The translations under genes were made by a program, and so were the position numbers. From Cellvibrionaceae bacterium (lineage in GTDB: Bacteria > Pseudomonadota > Gammaproteobacteria > Pseudomonadales > Cellvibrionaceae), in assembly GCA_030597965.1 (NCBI GenBank), contig JAUVQU010000005.1, forward strand, positions 1 through 26,276: DNA of 26,276 nt. The letters are read 5' to 3'. A model generated the notes under the pieces. The model saw nothing but the letters and a program-made list of their open reading frames with translations, made no database searches and was not told the origin of the DNA. Shown here in pieces: positions 7,798 to 14,497 of this stretch. Within the stretch, counting starts at the first letter, position 1, and the number at the start of each line of letters is the position of its first letter.

Positions 7798-9855
7798 ATG
7801 GCCGCCCATTTAATGTCTGCTATACCGAGTAATCCCTTGACCAAACTGAATGCCCGCCAGAGTGAAGCCGTCCATTATATCGATGGCCCCAGCCTTGTAT
7901 TGGCTGGCGCAGGCAGCGGCAAGACCAGTGTTATTACTCGTAAAATTGCCTATTTAATTGAAGAGTGCGGGATTCATGCGCGAAATATTGCCGCGCTGAC
8001 GTTCACCAACAAAGCCGCCCGCGAGATGAAAGAGCGGGTGGGACTTCTAGTGAAAAAGCCTCTTATTAAAGGGCTCACCGTTTCAACCTTCCACAATCTC
8101 GGACTGAACATCATCCGCCGCGAACACAAAACATTGGGGTTTAAGCCCGGTTTCTCCATCTTTGATGCCGAAGATGCACGCTCATTATTAAAAGAATTAA
8201 TGATGAAAGACGGCGATATCGATACGGATTTACTGAACCTTGTGCAAAGCAGTATTTCCAACTGGAAGAACGACCTGCACAGCCCTGATTACGCCCTAAG
8301 TCGTGCCGCCAGCAGCGGCGAAGAAAAAATCGCACTGATCTATAAACGTTACAACCAGGCACTGCTCGCCTACAACGCCGTGGATTTTGACGACCTGATT
8401 CTCATTCCCGCGCAACTGTTCATGGATCACCCGGATATTCTTGAGCGCTGGCAGCGAAGCATTCGCTACCTCTTAGTGGATGAATATCAGGACACTAACT
8501 CCAGCCAATACCTATTGGTTAAATTACTGGTGGGTAGCCGCGGCGCATTGACGGTGGTTGGCGATGACGACCAATCCATTTATTCATGGCGCGGCGCACG
8601 ACCTGAAAATATGTCGCTGCTCAAAATTGATTTCCCCAACTTGCACGTCATCAAGCTGGAACAAAACTACCGCTCCACCAGCCGCATATTAAAATGCGCC
8701 AATGACCTCATTACCCATAACCCACATGAGATTGAGAAAAGTTTGTGGAGTGAGATGGGGCAGGGGGAGCCACTGCGAGTTATTCGCTGCGCCAACGAAG
8801 ACAGCGAAGCCGAGCGTATAGCGACGGAAATATTTACCCAGCGCGCCAGACGCAGCGCCCGCTTTGGTGACTTTGCCATTCTCTATCGGGGCAACCATCA
8901 GGCCCGGTTATTGGAACTTAAGCTGCAACAGCATCAAATCCCCTACAATATTTCCGGTGGCACTTCGTTTTTTGCCAAGACGGAAATCAAAGACATCATG
9001 GCCTACCTGCGACTGGTGGTGAACCCTGATGACGACAATGCCTTTTTACGAATCATCAACACGCCGCGCCGCCAAATCGGTATGAGCACGCTTGAAGCGC
9101 TGGGGCGCTTTGCCACTGAGCGTCATATCAGCTTATTTGCCGCTGCACAGGACGTTAGCCTGCAAAGCCATGTGCCCAAACGCAGCCTCGAACGGATTCA
9201 GCGTTTCACTCAATGGATCCTCAATGTGGGCGTACGCAGTGAAAACGAAGACATAAGCCCGGTACTACGTGAACTGATTGAAGACATCGACTATGAATCC
9301 TGGCTGCATCAAAACGCCAGCAGTCCGAAGGTAGCCGAACGTCGCCTTGAAAATGTGTGGTACTTGCTCGATCAGATCAAGTTCATTATCGAACGCGACG
9401 ACGCAGAAGAGGGCAATGGCAATCTGGAAAGCGCCATTAATCGCCTGATGCTCCGCGACATGCTCGAGCGTCAGGAAGACGAAGACGAATCCCTCGATCA
9501 AGTGCAGATGATGACGCTCCACGCCTCAAAGGGCCTGGAGTTTTCCTATGTATTTATGGTCGGCTTCGAAGAAGACATTTTGCCGCATCGCGCCAGTATT
9601 GAAGAGGGCAACATAGAAGAAGAACGTCGGCTCACCTACGTGGGAATCACCCGCGCCAAAAAGGTTTTACACATCAGCATGGCGGGCAAGCGCCGACAAT
9701 TTGGCGAAGTGATTGAGACCAGCCCCAGTCGCTTCCTGGAAGAATTGCCCGAAGAAGATCTTGATATGGAGGGCTTTGGGCAGCACAACCCCGAGAGAAA
9801 CACCGCAAGAGGACGAGAGACGATTGACTCCCTTCTAGGGGATTTGGGTTTATAG
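7798..9855 (+). CDS. rep: ATP-dependent DNA helicase Rep (UvrD/Rep superfamily 1)
   Basis: A 685-residue SF1A 3'-5' helicase that clears proteins ahead of replication forks and helps restart. It aligns from TKLNARQSEAV to near its end with E. coli Rep (673 residues) as I remember it. Motifs in order: Walker A GAGSGKT at 37-43, TFTNKAAREMKERV, STFHNLGL, LLVDEYQDTN (motif II), VGDDDQSIYSWRGA (motif III), EQNYRS (motif IV), LMTLHASKGLEF-like MMTLHASKGLEFSYVF (motif V) and YVGITRAKK (motif VI). E. coli Rep starts at the equivalent of residue 14, so about 13 residues may be extra. A TACAAT at 7794-7799 overlaps the annotated ATG; if that were the -10 box, ATG 7813 would be the real start. Single gene, no clear terminator downstream. 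Confidence 0.95.
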   Translation: MAAHLMSAIPSNPLTKLNARQSEAVHYIDGPSLVLAGAGSGKTSVITRKIAYLIEECGIHARNIAALTFTNKAAREMKERVGLLVKKPLIKGLTVSTFHNLGLNIIRREHKTLGFKPGFSIFDAEDARSLLKELMMKDGDIDTDLLNLVQSSISNWKNDLHSPDYALSRAASSGEEKIALIYKRYNQALLAYNAVDFDDLILIPAQLFMDHPDILERWQRSIRYLLVDEYQDTNSSQYLLVKLLVGSRGALTVVGDDDQSIYSWRGARPENMSLLKIDFPNLHVIKLEQNYRSTSRILKCANDLITHNPHEIEKSLWSEMGQGEPLRVIRCANEDSEAERIATEIFTQRARRSARFGDFAILYRGNHQARLLELKLQQHQIPYNISGGTSFFAKTEIKDIMAYLRLVVNPDDDNAFLRIINTPRRQIGMSTLEALGRFATERHISLFAAAQDVSLQSHVPKRSLERIQRFTQWILNVGVRSENEDISPVLRELIEDIDYESWLHQNASSPKVAERRLENVWYLLDQIKFIIERDDAEEGNGNLESAINRLMLRDMLERQEDEDESLDQVQMMTLHASKGLEFSYVFMVGFEEDILPHRASIEEGNIEEERRLTYVGITRAKKVLHISMAGKRRQFGEVIETSPSRFLEELPEEDLDMEGFGQHNPERNTARGRETIDSLLGDLGL

Positions 9856-9946
9856 ACCGCCGATTCCAGCTAAATTCAGCTCTCCAACACCGTTTAAAGT
9901 CTCGCCTAAACCGCTCGTACATTTACAAAGCTTAATAACTTAACAC

Positions 9947-9975
9947 TTGAGATCCTAAGCAGTTCACGCTAAATT
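9947..9975 (+). promoter_or_regulatory. Putative sigma70 promoter of the metallo-hydrolase gene
   Basis: TTGAGA (9947-9952) and TAAATT (9970-9975) are 17 bases apart, placing a transcription start near 9982 and a leader of about 70 bases. Inside that leader TTAAC-CTAAA-GTTAA (9998-10012) is an inverted repeat with perfect five-base arms that could be an operator. Both are pattern matches only. Confidence 0.35.
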
Positions 9976-10050
9976 AATGCGCTCACATTAAACAGTTTTA
10001 ACCTAAAGTTAATAAAGCCCATTAAATTTGAACGTGTCAGAGGTAAACCC

Positions 10051-11436
10051 ATGCGTAAGCCCATTCTTATCATTGTCGCTATCGTGGTTATCGGAGCCCT
10101 TTTCTGGCTCAGCGACGATGAAAATAAAGCGGACCTCAAAAAGGCCGCCGCCGTAAAACAGCTACAAGTTATCGGTAATGTCGCCTCCCGAATGATGGAT
10201 GATGACGTCGCCGGCGGCTTCCATAAGATCCCTGTCGAAGTTAAAGAATTAGCCCCTAATGTTTTCCAGGCCAAAGGGATTGCCAACACCCATATGATCA
10301 CCACGCCTGAAGGCAACGTACTGTTCGATGTGGGCATCGCAATTAACGCGGGCGACCACTACCAGCTACTGCGTGAAAAATCCGATGCGCCCATTAAAAG
10401 CATTATCCTGAGCCACGCTCACGCCGACCATATTGGCGGCACACAAATATGGAAAGAAGATGGCACAGAGGTTATTGCCCACCGTGAGTTCATTGAGGCC
10501 AATCGCTACTTAAATCAAATGGAGCCTTACCAGTGGAGACGCAACCGTATCGTCTTTCCCTGGATGCCTGAAACACCCCCTGAATCAGGACCATTAGCTT
10601 ACGAGATCATCCCGGTAGACACTTTAGTCACCGAGGAAGATCACGAATTTGAACTGGGCGGAACAGTTTTTCAGGTGCTTTCTACCCCAGGCGCCGAAGG
10701 TGACGACAACATCAGCCTGTTCTTGCCGGAACAAAAAATACTATTCACTGGCGACTTCTTTGGCCCGCTGTTTCCTCAATTCCCGAATATTTTTACCATG
10801 CGCGGCGAAAAAATTCGCAAGCCAATGGAATACATTAACTCCCTCAATAAGTTAATTGCCCTTGAGCCGGAAATGATTGTGCCAAGCCACCACGACGCCA
10901 TCACCGGAAAAGACAACCTGCGAAATGCCATGACCAAAATGCGTGACGCCGTTCAATACGTTCACGACGAAACCCTTAAAGGCATGAACGAAGGCAAAAC
11001 CGTCTACGACATGATGCGTGATATTAAGCTCCCAGAGCACTTAGATCTTACTCAAGAACACGGCATGGTATCTTGGGGCGTAAAGAGTATTTGGGAGTAT
11101 TACGCCACCTGGTTCCACTTTGACAGCACTACCGAACTGTATCCTGTGCCTGTCCGCGACGTGTATGACGACGTAGCTGAACTCGCCGGCGTGCAAGCGC
11201 TACTTGCCCGAGCTCAGACTAAGTTCGATGGCGGTCAGCCAGTTGAAGCGCTGCACCTAGTGGAGATGGCTCTGAGCACTTCTGACAAAGCTCAACATCC
11301 AGCGGCTTATCGCCTGCGCTTAGATGTTCTTAAGCAAATGCTGGATACCGCCGTTAATGGCCACGGCAACAATTACGAGAAAGATTATCTGCGTCGCCGT
11401 ATTCAGCTAACAACTGAGGCACTGGAAGAAAAATAA
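10051..11436 (+). CDS. Membrane-anchored metallo-beta-lactamase-fold hydrolase, alkylsulfatase-like
   Basis: A 461-residue protein with an N-terminal membrane helix (about residues 4-20) and no evident signal-peptidase site, so probably anchored facing the periplasm. The MBL core has SHAHADHIGG with H122, H124, D126 and H127. It also has TPGAEGDDN with E216, which resembles the TPGTE signature of SdsA1-type alkylsulfatases, then TGDFFG with D235 and VPSHHD with H280/H281. The region from about 300 onward (YATWFHF, then helical) fits the alkylsulfatase dimerisation domain. The protein ends before the C-terminal SCP2-like domain found in full alkylsulfatases such as SdsA1. Members cleave alkyl sulfates or other esters; the substrate here is unknown. 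AGAGGT seven bases before ATG 10051 supports the start. A REP doublet and a terminator follow. Confidence 0.8.
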   Translation: MRKPILIIVAIVVIGALFWLSDDENKADLKKAAAVKQLQVIGNVASRMMDDDVAGGFHKIPVEVKELAPNVFQAKGIANTHMITTPEGNVLFDVGIAINAGDHYQLLREKSDAPIKSIILSHAHADHIGGTQIWKEDGTEVIAHREFIEANRYLNQMEPYQWRRNRIVFPWMPETPPESGPLAYEIIPVDTLVTEEDHEFELGGTVFQVLSTPGAEGDDNISLFLPEQKILFTGDFFGPLFPQFPNIFTMRGEKIRKPMEYINSLNKLIALEPEMIVPSHHDAITGKDNLRNAMTKMRDAVQYVHDETLKGMNEGKTVYDMMRDIKLPEHLDLTQEHGMVSWGVKSIWEYYATWFHFDSTTELYPVPVRDVYDDVAELAGVQALLARAQTKFDGGQPVEALHLVEMALSTSDKAQHPAAYRLRLDVLKQMLDTAVNGHGNNYEKDYLRRRIQLTTEALEEK

Positions 11437-11439
11437 CAG

Positions 11440-11504
11440 TTCGCCTGCAAGGCAAGCTCCTACAAATTAAAACAGCCCCGTAGGAGCCAGCCTTGCTGGC
11501 GAGC
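11440..11504. repeat. REP doublet (two inverted REP-like palindromes)
   Basis: Right after the stop codon two related palindromes face each other. The second (11480-11504) begins GTAGGAGC and continues into a perfect hairpin GCCAGC-CTT-GCTGGC. The first (11440-11464) is the same element reversed, reading GCCTGC-AAG-GCAAGC and ending GCTCCTAC. This is the form of the abundant GTAGGAGC-type REP sequences of Pseudomonas fluorescens and P. putida, and an inverted pair of this kind is a REPIN. Such elements are moved by REP-associated tyrosine transposases encoded elsewhere. No other copy was spotted in this window. Confidence 0.7.
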
Positions 11505-11524
11505 GATTGAAGAATACCGCGCAT

Positions 11525-11573
11525 AAAAAAAGGCCTCCCTCTATTACGCGTGGCGCGTGGAAGGCCTTTTTAT
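11525..11573. terminator. Bidirectional rho-independent terminator between the hydrolase gene and rph
   Basis: AAAAGGCCTCCC near 11528-11539 pairs with GGAAGGCCTTTT (11559-11570), a stem of about 12 bp with one mismatch. A-run and T-run flank it, so it can work for the plus-strand hydrolase gene and the minus-strand rph. Confidence 0.8.
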
Positions 11574-11588
11574 TATCTTAAGGGATAC

Positions 11589-12308
11589 TTATTTAGCTAA
11601 CGTATCCTGCTGCAACTGAGCCAATTCAGTAATGCCTTTTTTTGCCAGCACCAGCATCGCAGCAAGCTCTTCATCGCTGAATGGGTCCGCTTCGGCCGTG
11701 CCCTGTACCTCAATGATGCCGCCATCATTGGTCATCACCACATTCATGTCCGTTTCAGCATTAGAGTCTTCTGGATAATCTAAATCCAACACAGGAACAC
11801 CCTGGTAAATACCCACAGAAACAGACGCCGCCATTCGCTTGAGAGGCTCGCCGTTTAACTTACCTTTTTCTCGCAGGTAACTAACCGCATCCGCCAAGGC
11901 AACACTCGCACCCGTGATAGAAGCAGTGCGTGTGCCGCCATCAGCCTGAATCACATCACAATCGATAGTGATGGTGTTTTCGCCCAAGGCTTCCAAATCG
12001 GCAGCGGCTCGAAGTGAGCGGCCAATCAAACGTTGAATTTCCACTGTGCGACCGCCTTGCTTGCCTCGCGCCGCTTCTCGGCCCATGCGGGAATCGGTAG
12101 AGCGCGGCAGCATGCCATATTCTGCCGTAATCCAGCCACGGCCTTCACCGCGCATAAAGCGTGGCACACCTTCCTCTACACTGGCGGTACAAATCACTTT
12201 GGTATTGCCAAACTCGACCAATACCGAGCCTTCCGCGTGGCAGGTGAAATTACGGGTGATACGCACATCGCGCATTTGATCTGGCTGACGGCCACTGGGT
12301 CTTTGCAT
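11589..12308 (-). CDS. rph: Ribonuclease PH
   Basis: A 239-residue phosphorolytic 3'-5' exoribonuclease that trims the 3' end of tRNA precursors. The start MQRPSGRQPDQMRDV carries the family's RPxGRxxDQxRxV signature. GWITAEYGMLPRST at about 58-71, the RxxEIQRLIGRSLRA stretch and TIDCDVIQADGGTRTASITG (the phosphate-binding and catalytic core) are all present, and the length is typical. An AGGAT sits about six bases before the ATG. It is divergent from yicC, the arrangement I recall from many gammaproteobacteria, and a 15-bp palindrome lies 18 bases upstream of its start codon. Confidence 0.96.
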   Translation of the reverse strand: MQRPSGRQPDQMRDVRITRNFTCHAEGSVLVEFGNTKVICTASVEEGVPRFMRGEGRGWITAEYGMLPRSTDSRMGREAARGKQGGRTVEIQRLIGRSLRAAADLEALGENTITIDCDVIQADGGTRTASITGASVALADAVSYLREKGKLNGEPLKRMAASVSVGIYQGVPVLDLDYPEDSNAETDMNVVMTNDGGIIEVQGTAEADPFSDEELAAMLVLAKKGITELAQLQQDTLAK

Positions 12309-12326
12309 GGAAACATCCTATAAATG

Positions 12327-12341
12327 CGTATTCTGAATACG
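12327..12341. promoter_or_regulatory. 15-bp palindrome in the rph-yicC divergent region
   Basis: CGTATTC-T-GAATACG is a perfect inverted repeat with seven-base arms. A further GTATTC half-site follows at 12349-12354. It lies just upstream of rph, where a repressor could act on rph and possibly yicC. No matching regulator is known to me. Confidence 0.3.
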
Positions 12342-12523
12342 TAGTTTTGTATTCAATTAGAAAGATTAAATTCATGGAAATAGAATCACGGGATTATACC
12401 CGAAGATCCACACACCCTGTGGTACCATTTATGCAATCCAAATATTTGCAGGCCAGGTTCCGAGTTACGCCTCTGAGAGAGTCTCTCGACCACAAGCTCC
12501 CCGGCCAGACGAAGGAGCACTAT

Positions 12524-13387
12524 ATGCCATTAAGCATGACCGGCTTTGCCCGCCATGAATCCAAACACGACTGGGGCAACCTCGTGTGGGAGATTCGCAG
12601 TGTTAACCATCGCTATTTAGAGCCTCACTTTCGCCTACCTGAACTGGTGCGTGAACTCGAGCCTAAACTGCGTGACGCTATGCGTAAAAAACTCTCCCGA
12701 GGCAAGGTAGAAGTGAGTGTTAACTATCAGTTGGCGCAAGGCACAGAAAAGCTTCAAGTTAACGAGGGTCTATTGGCCCAACTTCAAGTTGCCATCAATT
12801 CCGTAGAGGCATCCCTGGATAATACAGCCCCGGTTACCGCCTTAGATATACTGCGCTACCCTGGCATGCTGGCCGCTAGCGAAGTTGATCGAAAACTGAT
12901 TATTGAAGCGGGAATTAACGGCTTTAACGCGGCGCTCGACAACTTAATTGAACACCGCGGGCGTGAAGGTGCCGACTTAAAGCTGCTTATTGAACAACGC
13001 CTTGATGGTATTCTTGAGCAAGTGGCATTGGTTCGTGAAATACTGCCCGGCATTTTGATTAACCAGCGCCAACGCCTTTTAGAAAAACTGGAAACAGTAA
13101 AAGCAGAACTGGATAACGACCGCCTCGAGCAAGAGATGGTTTTTCTTGCCCAAAAGGCCGACGTTGATGAAGAGTTAGATCGACTGGAAACCCACGTCAC
13201 CGAAGTGCGCCGAGCACTCAACCAAAAAGGCAGCGTCGGGCGGCGACTAGACTTTTTAATGCAAGAGCTTAACCGCGAAGCCAACACGCTGTCGTCAAAA
13301 TCGATTGTCAGCGACACCACTCAGGCCGCGGTTGAACTGAAAGTACTCATCGAGCAGATGAGAGAACAAATACAGAATATTGAATAA
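12524..13387 (+). CDS. yicC: YicC family protein (putative endoribonuclease)
   Basis: A 287-residue protein that matches E. coli YicC in length and from end to end: SMTGFARHESKHDWGNLVWE at the start, SVNHRYLEPHFRLPE, LSRGKVEVS, NRLEQE-like DRLEQEMVFLAQKADVDEELDRL, and the C-terminal ELKVLIEQMREQIQNIE. YicC of E. coli has been reported to be an endoribonuclease that can act on small RNA. The reading frame is open for 59 more codons upstream, but ATG 12524 has a strong GAAGGAG six bases before it and matches the family N-terminus, so this start is chosen. About 170 bases between the palindrome region and this start are leader or promoter sequence. It is followed by gmk with an 11-base gap. Confidence 0.95.
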   Translation: MPLSMTGFARHESKHDWGNLVWEIRSVNHRYLEPHFRLPELVRELEPKLRDAMRKKLSRGKVEVSVNYQLAQGTEKLQVNEGLLAQLQVAINSVEASLDNTAPVTALDILRYPGMLAASEVDRKLIIEAGINGFNAALDNLIEHRGREGADLKLLIEQRLDGILEQVALVREILPGILINQRQRLLEKLETVKAELDNDRLEQEMVFLAQKADVDEELDRLETHVTEVRRALNQKGSVGRRLDFLMQELNREANTLSSKSIVSDTTQAAVELKVLIEQMREQIQNIE

Positions 13388-13398
13388 TAGGTTTTACT

Positions 13399-14016
13399 AT
13401 GTCCTCACTAGGCACTCTCTACACCGTCTCAGCGCCTTCTGGCGCTGGCAAAACCAGCCTCGTTGCTGCCTTAATTGATAGCCTCGACGGTGTTCGTGTT
13501 TCGGTCTCCAATACCACCCGCGCTATGCGCACCGGCGAAGTAGACGGTGTTAATTACCATTTTACCGATAAAGACGACTTTATCGCGATGGCCGGGCGGA
13601 GTGAGTTTCTTGAGCACGCCGAGGTCTTCGGCAATTACTACGGGACCTCAACTCTGTGGGTAAAGGACACCCTAGCCAGTGGCGTTGATGTCATTCTTGA
13701 AATTGACTGGCAGGGCGCTCAACAAGTTCGTCATCAAATGCCGGAGACCATTGGTATTTTTATACTGCCTCCATCACAAGAAGAATTACGCCGTCGCCTA
13801 TCGGGTCGCGGTCAGGACGACGACACTATTATTGACGGCCGTATGGCAGAAGCCAAAAACGAAATGAGCCACTTTGCCGAGGGACACTACCTGATCGTTA
13901 ATGATGACTTCAATATCGCCCTGAAAGAATTCAAAGCCATTCTTATTTCACACCGACTTGGGCTTCAAAACCAGCAAAAACAGCATGAAAACCTTCTAAA
14001 TGATCTCTTGTCCTGA
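13399..14016 (+). CDS. gmk: Guanylate kinase
   Basis: A 205-residue enzyme converting GMP and ATP to GDP and ADP. The P-loop APSGAGKTS is at 12-20. The GMP-binding region has SNTTRAMRTGEVDGVNYHF (about 37-55) and EFLEHAEVFGNYYGTS. EIDWQGAQQVR carries the expected aspartate, and the lid has RRRLSGRGQDDDTIIDGRM. Length is typical of bacterial Gmk. It sits 11 bases after yicC. A gap of about 170 bases with its own promoter candidate separates it from rpoZ. Confidence 0.97.
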   Translation: MSSLGTLYTVSAPSGAGKTSLVAALIDSLDGVRVSVSNTTRAMRTGEVDGVNYHFTDKDDFIAMAGRSEFLEHAEVFGNYYGTSTLWVKDTLASGVDVILEIDWQGAQQVRHQMPETIGIFILPPSQEELRRRLSGRGQDDDTIIDGRMAEAKNEMSHFAEGHYLIVNDDFNIALKEFKAILISHRLGLQNQQKQHENLLNDLLS

Positions 14017-14069
14017 TTGATCATTTTGCGTACACTGGCCGACCTTTTGAGGTAGGTGCTTCGTCCATA

Positions 14070-14099
14070 TTAGGTGGACAGAGTACTTGGGCATATAAT
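14070..14099 (+). promoter_or_regulatory. Putative promoter of rpoZ-spoT
   Basis: A perfect TATAAT at 14094-14099 lies inside the inverted repeat GGGCAT-ATA-ATGCCC (14089-14103). The best -35 is the poor TTAGGT at 14070-14075 with an 18-base spacer. Just upstream are small inverted repeats, GTCCA...TGGAC (about 14063-14079) and ACCT-TTTG-AGGT (about 14042-14053). The -10 overlapping a palindrome could allow repression, which is speculation. Confidence 0.4.
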
Positions 14100-14188
14100 G
14101 CCCTTAAAGGCGCGGCAGAAGAGGCTTTCCACCTTCTAATTTTCTCGTCGCGCATTGACTGTTTATATTGATATTAAGGTTCACCAGC

Positions 14189-14452
14189 ATGGCTCGTATT
14201 ACCGTTGAAGATTGTCTAGATAACGTTGCTAACCGTTTTGAATTGGTGCTTGTCAGCAGCAAGCGCGCACGCCAAATCGCTACTGGCGGCAAGGATCCGC
14301 TGGTTGATCCAGAGAACGACAAGCCAACCGTTATTGCTTTGCGCGAGATTGAGGCAGGCTTAATAGACGCAAGTATTCTGACTCAAGTTGAAGAAGAGCC
14401 AGCTGCGTTCGATCCTATTTTGGTTCTTGACCCAGACGCCGTCGAGCTCTAA
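14189..14452 (+). CDS. rpoZ: DNA-directed RNA polymerase omega subunit
   Basis: An 87-residue omega subunit, which aids RNA polymerase assembly and forms part of a ppGpp-binding site. MARITVEDCLDNVANRFELV, the RRARQ-like KRARQIATGGKDPLVDPEND and TVIALREIEAGLI are the conserved core. The frame is open seven codons further upstream to a TTG, but ATG 14189 has AAGGT at good spacing and matches the family start, so it is preferred. The C-terminal tail is acidic and short, ending PDAVEL. Followed by spoT, as usual in gammaproteobacteria. Confidence 0.96.
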   Translation: MARITVEDCLDNVANRFELVLVSSKRARQIATGGKDPLVDPENDKPTVIALREIEAGLIDASILTQVEEEPAAFDPILVLDPDAVEL

Positions 14453-14497
14453 TTTCTTCCCCACAATAGGGGACTCAGAAGAGGAAAGCCGCCAAAC

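Noticed and set aside
7794..7799. TACAAT as the -10 box of rep
   Set aside because: It overlaps the annotated start codon and no convincing -35 is found at the right distance; noted only as an argument for a later start.
12347..12523. Open reading frame continuing 59 codons upstream of yicC
   Set aside because: ATG 12524 has a strong GAAGGAG and matches the YicC family start and length; the upstream codons show no family similarity.
14041..14080. Small stems before rpoZ as a riboswitch or attenuator
   Set aside because: Arms of four to five bases upstream of the likely -10, so they would not be in the rpoZ transcript.
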